Of a DNA stretch of 64,000 bases, positions 35,241-46,769 are shown one piece after another. Position numbers and translations under genes: made by a program. The notes under the pieces are model-generated. The model had not been told where the DNA came from. It saw nothing but the letters and a program-made list of their open reading frames with translations, and made no database searches. Each line of letters begins with the position of its first letter. The stretch's first letter is position 1. This stretch comes from Acanthaster planci (Eukaryota > Echinodermata > Asteroidea > Valvatida > Acanthasteridae): NCBI RefSeq assembly GCF_001949145.1, contig NW_019091437.1:207757-271756 (forward strand), in the 5' to 3' direction.

Positions 35241-35599
35241 CCAGATCATGGAAATTTGAAGAGAGGGGGTGCTGACACCATCATAACATATTTAGCGGGT
35301 TATGTTCATGATACAGATGTACATATGTAGTACATTTGTGCAGAATCGTACGCCAGAATGGCATATGTATGGCATTTTTAGAATGTCTTCCGTGTCGGAG
35401 TTCTATAGAATACATTTATGTTACTGGAAAGTCCAAGAAATTCTTCACGATCTGCCTTAACGTTTTCCTCACCACGAAAAAGTGTGTGGGGTGTTCAATA
35501 GCTCCCCCCCCAAGTGTGCGCGACATGGAGATATATACCCCCATCTCCCAGGGATATACGCCCATTCTACATGTAGTTTGTGTTCACCCCGATGTCTTT

Positions 35600-37079
35600 A
35601 TTTTCTGAAGATTTCTTGAAACCACAACTTAATTACGAGAAGCTTTCTTAGGAAGAGGGCGCTGACCTTGTGATGTTGCCGCTTTTCCAGCACCCGCCAA
35701 ACTGGGAACGCTGAGTCCAACCTTTCAAAGCAGATAATCCCCTTCCAGTGCGTTTTAAAGGCATCATGTGACGAATCGATCATGGGGCAAACTTGGCGTA
35801 CTTTCGGGGGTGGGGTGAGTGCTTGTCAGAGCCTTATCCAGAACAATAGGAATGCAGTCCTTGTGTTTCCAAGAACACCCTAAAATGTGAAGCACCGTCC
35901 GAATTATAGTAAAGAAGCAGCAAAGACTGTCAGTTCCTGTCAAGAAATTCAGATCTCACGAAACGTCTTCAAGTTGAAATGGCAGGTTTTAGCTCTTACA
36001 CTGTGGTGTATGAAACAAAGCCTAACACAATGTACCCCCTCCCCTTACAAAAGCCTGGACTCGAACGTTAACAAGACCGAAATCATCGATCCAGTCAAAT
36101 TGGATTTTTCACTTCTTATGTTGCAGTTTTATTGTATGTTTTGTACCTTCTTTTCGTCAATACCCTTCAAAAATAAATGAGAAAAAGATAGGATTTGTCT
36201 TTTATTCAGTTAGTAAATCTGTGTTAGGGCATCGGCCAAAACTATAGGTGGCGGCGTATATGATGTGGACTTTGGAAGTTGAAGCAGTTAAAACTGCTGC
36301 TGAAAACGCTTGCATGCGTAATGAAGTGCATTTAAAATATGTAACCGTTTGACAAACACTATTGTCTGTTTTCTATACAGATGGAGGAGTTAAATGCACA
36401 GACTGTAAACACAATTGATTAACGCAAGACCAGTGAAAGCTTTTGTTAGGGACATCTGCTGCCCTGCTGAAGGACTGTGCCCTATGATGTAGCCGCAGTT
36501 TATTGCACCTGTATCATTACGTGAGGCCAAAAGCCAATGTTACGAACTTAACCACACAATGGGATCCAATAGATGCACCACTTATTCAGATCTCTCTCTG
36601 GCGTTCAGCTGAATGAAGTCGTATGGATGACTGAGCTTGGGTTGGAGTCTGAATTCTCATACCTTTGTATCAAAGGTTGAAAGGAAACCCTCTTTGCCCA
36701 GCTAATAAAAAGAACAAAACTCAATAGAGACGCCCAGACAGGCAGTTCTTTGATGCGAATTATTCAACTTGGTTGGTGTATTCGTGAAGACCACGATAAA
36801 CAATTACAGGGCTCAGCCTAGGTTTGCATGCAAATTGCTTTCATTCTCTCTGAAAAGACCAAGTGAACTGAATGCATTTCCCGGGAATCACTCCAGTGAT
36901 TCTAGCTAAAAGGGCACAGTACATTGACACAGGTACCGTTTATTGCGAGGTAACTGCCTCACTAGTAGCATGTTCGTAGTGTGCGAGCTTTGGCTCTTAA
37001 TACATCTCTTAGAAGTTTTTAACTCTTGATACATCTCTTGGAAAGTTTCTCGAAGATTTTGATTTGAAAAAAAGAGGCC
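35600..37079. other. Upstream region of the forkhead gene
   Basis: I see no exon. The promoter and 5' UTR of the forkhead gene should lie in the last part. No TATA box or clear initiator stands out. Confidence 0.35.
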
Positions 37080-37322
37080 ATGATGGTACAGGTCAAAACA
37101 GAGCCGATGGAGGAGGGAGGTTCCTTGAAAAATGATGGCAATCAAGTTTCCGACCGAGAGGCAGACTTTGATCGGAAATCATGTCCGAATCGTGGCAGAA
37201 TCCAGCCCCACACTCCTACCACCAGGCGAAGAATGTCTACCAAGGGCATTCGGAGACCCGGCTACAAACGCAGAGTCAGTGCGCCACACTCTTACGTTGA
37301 ACTCATCTCAATGGCTATAAAG
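37080..37322 (+). CDS. Forkhead gene exon 1
   Basis: 81 codons from ATGATG (the start could be the second ATG at 37083) to SMAIK. The second half is basic (TRRRMSTKGIRRPGYKRR), a likely nuclear localisation signal that leads straight into the forkhead domain. Confidence 0.85.
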
Positions 37323-40300
37323 GTATGATTATGAAAAGATACGCATGGTTTAAAATTGAATTAAACGTTTCCTTATTATGTCTATGCCATTTACTTTTTA
37401 GGCAGGTGGGCATCCGTAAGCAAGGTAAGGTTCTAATGTCACCCACGGACATTGTAACGTGCGTGACCATGTAGTCGTCAGGTAACTTACTTCGCCACTT
37501 ACTTTGAAAACTGGTCATATTATATGATAAACAAACATTGGACAGTCAGTTGGATCGTCCACAAAATGTACAGATTTCATAATAGGAAGTGATCGTAGTC
37601 ACAAATAAAAAAGATTGAAATTTACAAAATACTAACTCAACACAACATGATCCAAGCAATGCACAAACCATCTGCAGCTGCCGGTGCCCTTTACGGTATT
37701 ACCTCCATATCCACACCAAAATGGTACAGTCCAAGCGCAGGCAAGATGGCGGCGAACAGTACGGTGCTAGACCATTTTTTTTTTTTTTTTTTGGTGAGAA
37801 AAAAATTCCATTTCGAAAATTGATTTGTGACCTCTAACTACTGGATTAAACTTGTATGTTTGAGGAGTTGCCGCTGTGTTGAGGTTACTATCGTGTGTTG
37901 ATGGTGTATTGACGGTAATTAGTAAGACCCATGAAAACCAATCAGTCTCGACAATAGGGACCTGGCGACTATTCGGTCACGGACGTTACATGTATTACGT
38001 TGGTGGGCTTTGTAAAGAAGTTATTATGCAGATAACCATGTTGACTTGACATGAACGTGCCTTACCAAAGATGGAGAACAAACAAATATCTGTGACACAA
38101 ATTAAATATAACCGCATAGAGTTCATGACGTCCTGGAAAATGACTTCGTAAATCGATTTCAAAAGTCCGCCGTGTCCTGTATCGGTGAAATAACTGTGAT
38201 GACGTAACTACTCAATGGTAACTTTGTTTTGCGTTCAATGATAATACATTAGTACAGTTAAAGCATTTACAATTAAGCTGGAAGTCGTGGACTCGAGTTC
38301 CATCCTATAACTTAACCACTGTTTTCTCAAAAGATAGCAAATACAACACCTTCACCAAAAAAGAGTGTATTGACCTCAAGTACTTTCTGGTTGAACGTTT
38401 GAGTTCAGAGAAGACAGACAGAATATACACTATCCTGCCATAGTTGGTGGATACATTTGAATGGGTGCAAAAGGTGATTCAACACAGGAACGAGTTTTAT
38501 ACAAAAAATCAAAATTATTACACCAAGGATTTTTCAGTGTTACGGTAGATGATGTTGTTACAAGAGTAATAATTCATGTGGAAAGTGAACCAAAAGGTCA
38601 TTTTTGCGGACTCTGACAATCAAGGGCTGGCTGCAGCAGGAATGCAACAGCACCTAGTCACCAATTCATCTTTGCATTTCATCTGCCGCTTACGGAAGCC
38701 CGTTAGGGCCACGGTGTGTTTCTCTTTCACGGCGGTGCGTTTCTCTTTCACGGCAGTGTGTTTCTCTTTCGTTGTTGCCAGTAACTCGCGGCTGCGATTT
38801 ATGAACTCGCAGCCGCGACTTATTTAACTCGCGGCCGCGACAACATTTTCATATCAAAATGTAAATGGTAAAACACAAAACAAACTCTAAAACATTTATA
38901 ACAGAAATAATTTGAAAAATAAATAACCAACATCTGAAAACAATATGCCCCAAAAAGCAAATCATTTGGAAAATTCTGAAACAAATTTGGTTCCGACGTA
39001 TAATACTTTATTTTTTGTAAAATTAATTTTGACCCTTTTGGCCGATTTTGGCCCTTTTGGCCGCCCGTCCTATGCAAATCATGCTCAGGACACATTACGT
39101 ACATGTACGTACTGCGCACTTTCTGAGCATTATATGCATAAAAGAGCACGTTGTCCTACGTGGTCACCTTTTCCGTCAACCATCGACGATCAAAGTAAAA
39201 TGTCAGGGTCAAAGGACGATAGAAAAAAAGGCAAAAGGGACGAAAAAGCGATTGGATTAACTGTTCCACTTTGTAACTCTTAGCTCAAAGCCAAACACAA
39301 CATGGTTTATTGTAGCACGAGAGAAAAAACTGTCTTCATGCATAAATTCAAAATGTAAGACATATTGTATTGTCAAACTTGGTGAAATGGAAATTTTTGT
39401 TTACAATGTATATACTTACATAGGGTTGACATTATTTTGCCGCCGACACTCGAATACAGCCAGTGGCGCATCCACGCAGCGGTTTACAAAGGTTTAATTT
39501 TGTCAAAATTAAATTAATTGCACTGTTCCCATAAACTAAATTCCGAACAACAGTAATACTCGTTCTTCATCCCTGTCTAAAGTTGTACATATTGCTAAAG
39601 ACGGGCCTTTATATTGAAGATTCCTTTTACCTAGTGAAAATTTGGTAATTAGTGAAAACTCTGGTAACATTTCTTGTGCAACTTTTGTTTCTGCCACAGG
39701 CCTCTCCCAGCTGCATGCTTACACTGCGAGAGATCCTGGCCTATCTACAGGAACATAATGAGTGTTTCCAGGGTAGCTATGTCGGCTGGAAGAACAGCGT
39801 CCGTCATAACCTCTCCTCAAGCCGCTGCTTCGTCAAGCTGCTGCGAAACAGCAAACGCCCATTTGGCAAAGACAACTTCTGGGCCATGAACCCGGACTGT
39901 ACCCACTGCCAGACGGCTGAGCAGACTCGACAGGGCAGCGGCACCCTACAGGCCTCACAGTCAAACGTGTCATCTTCGCAACTTGCCCCAAGAGAGAGCG
40001 ATCTACCAGCGTATGCCTTCAACGAAAAGTCCACCGGAAGGAAGTCCAGTCGGCATAGCAACAGCGTTCTACCAGCGATGCGCCATGGTCGCGTTTGGAG
40101 TAATGCACCAAGTCCTATCTTTGCTGAGCAACCTGTTGAGCCATCTTCTACTCTCCTGCCGGCTGTGACGAGAATCTCCCCTCCCTTGGTCTGCGCTAAT
40201 CAGCCTAACAATACTGTGCCAGCTTCCTCGACAAGTGTTGACAATGCCGTTCAACTGCATCCTCTAGACTTGAGCATGCCTATAGCGTCCAAGAAAATCC

Positions 40301-40917
40301 ATGCCCACTCTCCACGCAAGTCTGCTGAAGGCATCAAGAATTCAAGTGGTCAACCAGACCCCCCTTCTTCACCCAGGCTCGTTAAGGTTAGCCAGCCCGA
40401 TGAAGAGAGATGTCGCATGCATCACACCCTACCTATCAGCCGCTTCTTGAATGCCCCTGATGGAAGGACCGAAAAAGAGAGTCATACCGCTGGTCCTCAG
40501 TCAGTTCACCTTCAGTCCCGTGGCGTGGCCCCACACCAGTATAAAACATCTTCATTTTCACCTGTGCCTCAGTATTTCACCCGACTTCCTTCTGGAAAGG
40601 AAACCTGTGCTTGGAATTTCCCAACGCCAGAAACAGCCAACCCCTCTGTAGCTGCTAGCAAACCGCGGGCCACAGTACCTCCAGACAGCGTCCCCAGAAC
40701 CCCCGAAGAGCTGCAATTATTCAAAAGCCTGTACGAACATTACTGGAACCGCGCTGTTCAGGAACGAGAGGCCCTTTACGGACATCATTTAACCATGCTC
40801 CAAGATCGTCACTCCAAGCCCCAAAACTGGTACCAGTGTCCTGTCATGTACCTGCCAGTTTCACAAGTGTCTGATGATTTCACGGGACGATCTACAAACT
40901 CTTTACCCCCTATGTAG
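37080..40917 (+). CDS. Forkhead transcription factor, FoxH-like (two exons)
   Basis: Exons 37080-37322 and 39700-40917 join in phase 0 (gtatga donor, ctgccacag acceptor) to give 486 residues. The forkhead DNA-binding domain spans about 63-150: APHSYVELISMAIK in exon 1, then LTLREILAYLQ, the recognition helix WKNSVRHNLSSSRCF and KDNFWAMNPD. The change SSSRCF with NFWAM resembles FoxH more than other classes. The family name is a best guess, and a divergent lineage-specific Fox is the alternative. VKTEP at residues 5-9 fits a SUMO-acceptor site, and PLDLS at 269-273 is a canonical CtBP-binding motif, suggesting repression. The C-terminus has an acidic helix-like stretch (PEELQLFKSLYEHYWNRAV) and ends NSLPPM. 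It is expected to act in the nucleus. Its final 45 codons and 3' UTR are duplicated at 43114-43690. Confidence 0.9.
38706..38841. repeat. Two short tandem repeats side by side
   Basis: About three copies of a 21-base unit containing gtgtttctctttcacggc are followed by three copies of a 22-base unit aactcgc(g/a)gc(t/c)gcga. The second set is CpG-rich. It lies in the forkhead intron. Confidence 0.65.
39700..40917 (+). CDS. Forkhead gene exon 2
   Basis: 405 codons from ASPSCMLTLRE to LPPM and a tag stop. It holds most of the forkhead domain and the whole disordered C-terminal region. The acceptor ctgccacag is preceded by a pyrimidine-rich tract (acttttgtttctgc). Confidence 0.92.
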   Translation, partial: ASPSCMLTLREILAYLQEHNECFQGSYVGWKNSVRHNLSSSRCFVKLLRNSKRPFGKDNFWAMNPDCTHCQTAEQTRQGSGTLQASQSNVSSSQLAPRESDLPAYAFNEKSTGRKSSRHSNSVLPAMRHGRVWSNAPSPIFAEQPVEPSSTLLPAVTRISPPLVCANQPNNTVPASSTSVDNAVQLHPLDLSMPIASKKIHAHSPRKSAEGIKNSSGQPDPPSSPRLVKVSQPDEERCRMHHTLPISRFLNAPDGRTEKESHTAGPQSVHLQSRGVAPHQYKTSSFSPVPQYFTRLPSGKETCAWNFPTPETANPSVAASKPRATVPPDSVPRTPEELQLFKSLYEHYWNRAVQEREALYGHHLTMLQDRHSKPQNWYQCPVMYLPVSQVSDDFTGRSTNSLPPM

Positions 40918-41395
40918 TTCGCCCAAATGGGAACATACAATGTCTGATTGATGTCATGTGTTAGGGTTTTTTGTGATAGCTACGACTGGGCAGTTAATCC
41001 TGCATCATTCATTTTGTAGATTCAATCAGAGTTAATATGCAGAAATAACATTGTACCTCAGAACACTGTTACCAATGTTTTGCCAAAATTTTAGCTTTGT
41101 GTTTCACTGACTGGGGGGTATGATGTTTGACACGAAAAGAAATTGGAATTTTCAGAGTATTGAAATGGCTATCTTGAATCAAGACTAGCTCTTGAGCTGA
41201 ATGGCTTTGTTATCAGGTTTTGCAGATCTTTTGTTTTTGTCTTTTTATACGAAAAGTTCAGAACTGAATATTGCTGCCTTGAAAATGCTTTTAGTGAACA
41301 GCCACACATGTCTCCGAAAAGACTGTCTAACACAACACGTGTGTACTTGGCAGCAAAGTAGCGATCTTCGTGAAAAACGCTCTCTCGACGTTTAA
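40776..41395 (+). repeat. Source copy of the duplicated forkhead tail
   Basis: The last 45 codons and about 480 bases of 3' UTR, which recur at 43114-43690. The match starts at gacatcatttaaccatgctc and fades around the end of both segments. Confidence 0.8.
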
Positions 41396-42140
41396 AGGTG
41401 CCTCAATTTCTGTGCTGAAATGTCGATCTTAAGTTGGGCTTCTCTTCAATACAGACAGATGTGTGTCGTCTGTGACGCTGTGGTTTAAGGTTTATCTATT
41501 AATTTGTTAGCTGGAGTACAACAGCCATAGCTTCTGAATTTTTGATACCAATCGGCCGTCACAATTTTTGCACAAATGCAATTACGAAAGTGCACTGTAT
41601 ATGTATACTTTTAATTGGCATTTATGAATACGGTACTATGACTTCAATCGTTTCTGACTTTTGACCCTGAAAACATTCATTAAAATATTATGAAATTGTG
41701 AGGGAAGTCAACGGAATTTAAGTTAAAGTAAAGATAGATTATTTAAACAGAGATTAACTGATTGCCTTTCAAAGCGTATTTTTTATTTTTATTGTTTAGG
41801 TAATGAGAGTCACCAGGCGGCGCTGTTTCTCTCCAATTTTAAATTTTGCACTGTTTTCTATGGGCGCGTATATAGTGTAGTGAAACTATTATAATGGAGA
41901 TCAACCAGATTGAAACCGGTAAAGACAAGATGGCGGCACCCATGTACAAGCCCAAAGGGGGCGCCCTGTTCGTTTTTCGTGCTTTTTTATGTAAGGGCGG
42001 AGAAATGAGCGTTTGTCTTAGGAAGTTGCAAAACAGTAAAGATTACGGGACAATATCAAAAGAATGTACACTGTGCCTCTCTGGAGAGGCATATTGACCA
42101 TTCTGTCCTAATAACTGGAAAAGGACCTGAAAATTCCCCA
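41396..42140. other. Intergenic, no gene seen
   Basis: It contains gagagtcaccaggc at about 41807 and caagatggcggc (YY1-like) at about 41927. The first word recurs at about 42969, just before the duplicated forkhead tail. Confidence 0.35.
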
Positions 42141-42500
42141 ATAAGCCATTTGCAAGTTAAGGTTGAATAAATCTGGTACACTGAGTTTTCTGATCGCACA
42201 TAAATACAACAATTTGAATTCCCCAGACTAAAGACACTGTTGCTATAACTCCTGATTCGTGCAAGCTTTTGTTTAGCGACCGCCATCTCCTGAATGGACT
42301 TGTTCATTTGTGTCCTCATCCATTGAGAACAGTTGCAAGCCGTCTCTTGTGTAACTAAGGAAAAGCTTGCCCCAAATCACGAGTATCGCAACAGTGACTG
42401 TAGTATGGAGAATTCAAAATTGTTATGTTCTTGTGAATTCAAAGAACTCTGAACATATATACCAGATTTTATTCAAATTTAACCCGAAAAGGACACGTAT
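42141..42500. mobile_element. Foldback MITE family E, copy 2
   Basis: It shares ends (ataagcc), arms (ggttgaataaatctggtaca, mirrored by taccagattttattcaa) and centre with the copy at 25470-25811. It is a more diverged copy. Confidence 0.72.
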
Positions 42501-43113
42501 TTAGTTGAGATTTCTTCAAAAAATCCCCCCCCGCAGAAAGGGGCACGGAATTTAAAGAGTTTGCATTAATAATACTGTCTTTCTGTCCTGTTTATGTACA
42601 TGTATGTATTATTATATGTATTGTATTATCCAATTTACCTGAGGGAGACCCCTCAGGGTAATATTAAAGGGTACATTCCATTAAGTGAGTAGATTTCTAC
42701 GTGACAGCTCATGAACTTATCTTTGTAATCCTAGGAGGTTTTTTTATTTACAATAAGAGGTGGCATAATCGGGATTTTCATCTATCACAAATTTTGGAAT
42801 TCTGGCGTCTAACTCGGCGTACCGGTACTTCGTTCACAAAAACTTCCAACCTGTGGACTTATTCTACTTAGAGGCAGGCGGCTAACCCCTATAAAATTGA
42901 AAAGAAAAGTGAACTTCTGGCCATCGTCTTTAATTTCCAAAGATAAACGGGAGGCCCATCTCTTCCTGAGAGTCACCAGGCAGCTCCGTTTCCGTCATAT
43001 TTTGCCCTTTTTTACTCAGACACATACAAATATTGACTGTATCGAGTGGTATAGTAAAACTAGCCTCCCGAGGTGATCCATGGGGCATTCCGTTTTCCCG
43101 ATACAAAGCCCTC

Positions 43114-43690
43114 CAAATACAGACATCATTTAACCATGCTCCAAGATTGTCACTCTTTACCCCAAAACTGGTACAAGTGTCCTGTCATGTACGCGCCAGT
43201 GTCAGAAGTGCCTGATGATTTCGCGGGACGATCTACAAACTCCTTACCCCCTATGTAGCCCGTCTAAATGGAAACGTACAGTGTCTGATTGATGTCATAT
43301 ATTAGGTTTTGGTGATGGCTACGACTGATTAATCCTACATCATTCATTTTGTAAATTCAACCAGATTTATAATATGCAGAAGTAACAGTGTACCTTGCAA
43401 TGGTTTGCCAGAATTTTAGATTTGTGTTTCACTGACTGGGCCTGGGGTGTATGATGTTTGACACGAAAAAAAAAAAACAGATCGGAATTGCAGAGCATTG
43501 AAATGGCTATCTTGAATCAAGACTAGCTCTTCAGCTGAATGGCTTTGTTATCAGGTTTTGCAGACGTTGTTTTTGTCTTTTTATATGCAAAATTTAGAAC
43601 TGAATATTGCTCCATTGAAGATGCTTTTAGTTAACAGCCACACACGTCTTCGAAAAGACGCACAGCACGTACGTGTGTACTACGGCGAAG
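43114..43690 (+). pseudogene. Partial duplicate of the forkhead gene tail
   Basis: It begins cagacatcatttaaccatgc and encodes HHLTMLQDCHSLPQNWYKCP and then VMYAPVSEVPDDFAGRST to NSLPPM with the same tag stop. The frame is open across the copied part, with about nine amino-acid changes in 45. The 3' UTR similarity continues for about 430 bases. It has no forkhead domain, so as it stands it is a fragment. A possible acceptor, ccaaatacag, sits exactly at the start of similarity, so it could also be an alternative last exon. Confidence 0.75.
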
Positions 43691-43744
43691 CGCGCTGAGT
43701 GACCAAAAACCGGAGACTTTTTGGCCTAATGCTGGTTGTTGAAT

Positions 43745-44290
43745 TACTGTACGAACGGTGGTATTGCATTTATGATAGTTCAAAAGGGAAAGGTCATAGA
43801 CGAACTTTGACCTTGACTGGTGACGGCGTCATCAGAAAACAAGTCGAGTGACATTAGAGGTACAATTTTCAAACCACTCTATATGTGTATCCTGAAGTAC
43901 AGTACATGTCCCATCGGCTTAAAACGTGAAAGATAGCTGAAAACGGAAGTGTTGTAGAAGAAAAATGTGGTCGTGGCGTCATCAGATAACAAGTCACGTG
44001 ACATTAAATGTGCAACCTTTAAAGCCCTATATCTCCTGAAGTGCATGTCTAATTGGGTTGAAACTTGGCAGATGGCAAGGGGAAGGGTTATATACGAACA
44101 TTGACATCGTGTAATAATGACGTCATCATTTGACAAGTGAAGTGACGTTCAACTTACATCCTTTAAAGCCCTACAATTCCTGAAGCACAAATTTAAATTT
44201 GGTACAAAGCTAGAAACGTTAGTGTTTCAGAAGAGAATGGTGTGAAGTGATGTTGACGTCATCAGGTACAAGTCACGTGACATACGTGAA
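43745..44290. repeat. Four-unit tandem repeat, about 145 bp
   Basis: Each unit carries cgtcatca followed by acaagt(c)acgtgaca and, further on, tttaaagccctatatctcct or a close form. The anchor word occurs at about 43827, 43977, 44121 and 44257. The units include CRE-like tgacgtcatca and E-box-like cacgtg words. Confidence 0.7.
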
Positions 44291-44299
44291 GATGACAGG

Positions 44300-45011
44300 G
44301 ATTGTGAAGTTGCAGCAGATCAGGTAGATTTCCATTTCTTCCGCATATTTTAAAATTGCTGAGAAATCTGAGGCAGCTTTGTGGTTGGTACTGTAACAAC
44401 CACCACCTCTAGTTTACCTATTGTACTTGCTGGGACCTATGGGAGATCGGTTTTTGTGCTGAATGGGTAACCCAGGGTAACTAAGATAACAATAATAAAT
44501 AATTAAAGAGGTCGTTAATTAGCCATCGAAAACTTCAGTTATGCAGCTTCAGACAACCAGTGCTACGCACGCCACCATCGTAAACCTTTAGTTACAAACG
44601 AGACTTGCAAGTTAAACTCAAGTTACAGAGTAAGCTGTTTACCTGACGTTGATGATTTTGCAAGGACTGCAACAAATCACACAGGTTTTCATGGTTGAGA
44701 GTAACCCGTTCGCATCAAGACAATGGTTTAGTTTCCTTGACTCCCCTTTTGAAAAAAATTCTCTTCACATTAAACCTGCCAGCTCAGTACTAAGATTTCG
44801 GCAAATACAGAGGCTTAAAATTACTTAAATGAAAGCCCATAAAATTGCACACAAGCCGGAATACGTTTGTTGGCTGACCAGGAAAACTGGTGCCGCATTA
44901 GAACGGTAGTGAAGTTACTAAAATAATCATTAAGGCTCAATGCGTGGGAAAAAATATGCACTACGACGATATGAGGAAAATGTAGAGGGGGCAGATTCCG
45001 CCCAGTTCTTT
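44300..45011. other. Intergenic, no gene seen
   Basis: No exon, repeat boundary or regulatory motif that I can support. Confidence 0.35.
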
Positions 45012-45165
45012 TAAGGCTGAGCGAATTTGATGTCACGAAGAATTTGCAGCGACATTTGATTCAGTTGAATTATATTCAACTTCTGTAAATTTGAAGCGCG
45101 GATCTTTGACTGACGTCACAATGTCGCGTTGGTGTTTTGCTTTCGCGTATGAACCAGCTTTTTAT
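45012..45165. mobile_element. MITE family A, copy 3
   Basis: The left end ttaaggctgagcgaatttga has lost part of the terminal repeat, and the right end is gtatgaaccagct. It shares gatgtcacgaagaatttgca and gacgtcacaatgtcgcgtt with copy 2. Confidence 0.6.
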
Positions 45166-45739
45166 GAAGTATCAGTTTTTGTTGGCTGAATGCAGTCACT
45201 AAGTCGGACTTTGGAGATATACAACTATGTTATCTTCGAGGAAAATCCTAATTTTGTTCATTTTCTTCCAATTTGGAGCGGCGATGAGCCAGCTCTAATT
45301 TTGTCGGAAAAATTACGTCTCAGAGGCGTAACCGAAGTCATATGGAAATACCCAACCAATGACCAAAGCAAAAAAAAAATGTTTTGGGTCGCGGTCTTGA
45401 ATGCCTCGGTCCACGTGAAGACTGGGGATCGCCACACCTTCTACGCATTTCTCATGGAGGCAACTCCCACCGTAACGCTAATGAGTACAAACCGTACGGC
45501 ACCGCAGTCTCGGATGCACGTGTTGCCTACATGTACGTTGTGTACATGCATGTACTCAGTACTGTTAACAGCGCCCTCGTTAGGAAGTTCTAACTAGTCT
45601 CTCAGCGTTTGTCTGTCTGACAGATCCCTGTGGACGTCGTCTACATTGCATTGCGATCTGATAATCAATTTTTTTAGTAGGCAGGGTCATTTTCCATGGT
45701 ATTTGGTAGGCGCGTCCCTTCCAAGCCACCGTAGATCAC

Positions 45740-45880
45740 GCAGATCAGTCAAAATGATGGCGCGCGCAACTTGTTTGTGTTAAGTGTACATAGTATATTT
45801 GAAAATGGCGACGAGTAAGGATCGTGGATGCTGTATGACATACTAAACTGATTTTGACAGTTCTATTGGTGAGTATATGA
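45740..45880 (+). promoter_or_regulatory. CEP192: Candidate CEP192 promoter and non-coding first exon
   Basis: The CEP192 coding start at 50701 follows an acceptor, so a non-coding first exon must lie upstream. This stretch is CpG-rich for the window (atggcgcgcgc), has a YY1-like aaaatggcgacg and ends with a donor-like ctattggtgagt at about 45870. The assignment is inference, and the distance (4.8 kb) is plausible but unproved. Confidence 0.3.
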
Positions 45881-46769
45881 TGCCATCACACGTAGTAATA
45901 CAAATTTGAAGAATGCTTTTTAATTGGTAGCAAAGACTGTCCGTTGTAATCATGGTTGTTTTCGGTGTAGGCTAGAGACTGTCACGAGTGTAGGCCCTAG
46001 ATCATGAATTTTCAGTCAGATCGGTGGGATACACTCATGACGCATGACAGTCATGAGAGTCGAACACAAATTTAATGAGAGTGCTGATACAGTGATAGGC
46101 TCAATGGTCATTCGTGATCGGGATGATATCACTGAGTCTTGATTCTTCTCTCTGATTGGTCACTTGTTGGCTAGGCCCTATTCCATATTTCACACTTGAA
46201 ACTCAAACGAGCAAAAAATACAGAATGTAGCATTGTGGTCTAGGCCTAATCTGCTAGGCCCTAGTGCTAGTACTTTTTTTTTTTAGTAGTATTTACTATT
46301 AGGTCTAACTAAACTCTTAATCTTTCTATCAAATAGGCACGAAATTTCACGGTTTATGCACTGTTATCTTCCACACTATACCGAAAAGGTTTGTTATTTT
46401 TATCATGATGATGCAACAAAAATTGAGGAAACATGCAAATCCCTGTGCAAAGTGAATGGAGGATTGCCCCTTTGGCTTTGTCCAGCAGTGAGCGCAATAA
46501 ATGGAACTACTTTCGACCATATTGATTGCAAGATTGGATAATTTAAGGTCCCAACTCTGATAATGAGAGGTACCTGTTATGATTTCGAGTCAACTCGGAC
46601 CCAGACCAACTTGGACCTTAGAGCCTTTTCTCAGAACTGTGACTTGTGAACCACTTTCCGTGTAACTCACACTGTCCTGATTTCTTCTGGTTTTTAACGC
46701 CATGGGATTTTAAATGTACCCATTTTTTTTGCCTAGAACTGCACTTTGGCACTCATATCTTCCTTCCAC

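Noticed and set aside
38945-39283. 112-codon frame in the forkhead intron
   Set aside because: No match, and it crosses repeated ttttggcc words. The lysine-rich end (KDDRKKGKRDEK) is suggestive but unsupported.
39804-40260. Minus-strand and plus-strand frames inside forkhead exon 2
   Set aside because: Shadows of the long real frame, which carries the forkhead domain.
45190-45597. 135-codon plus-strand frame after MITE A copy 3
   Set aside because: The tail is acatgtac-type low complexity and the rest matches nothing I know.
46356-46541. Cys-rich 61-codon frame beginning MHCYLPHYTEKVCYFYHDD
   Set aside because: The Cys spacing hints at a small secreted domain and an ag precedes it, but there is no donor, partner exon or family match. 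I keep it only as a note.
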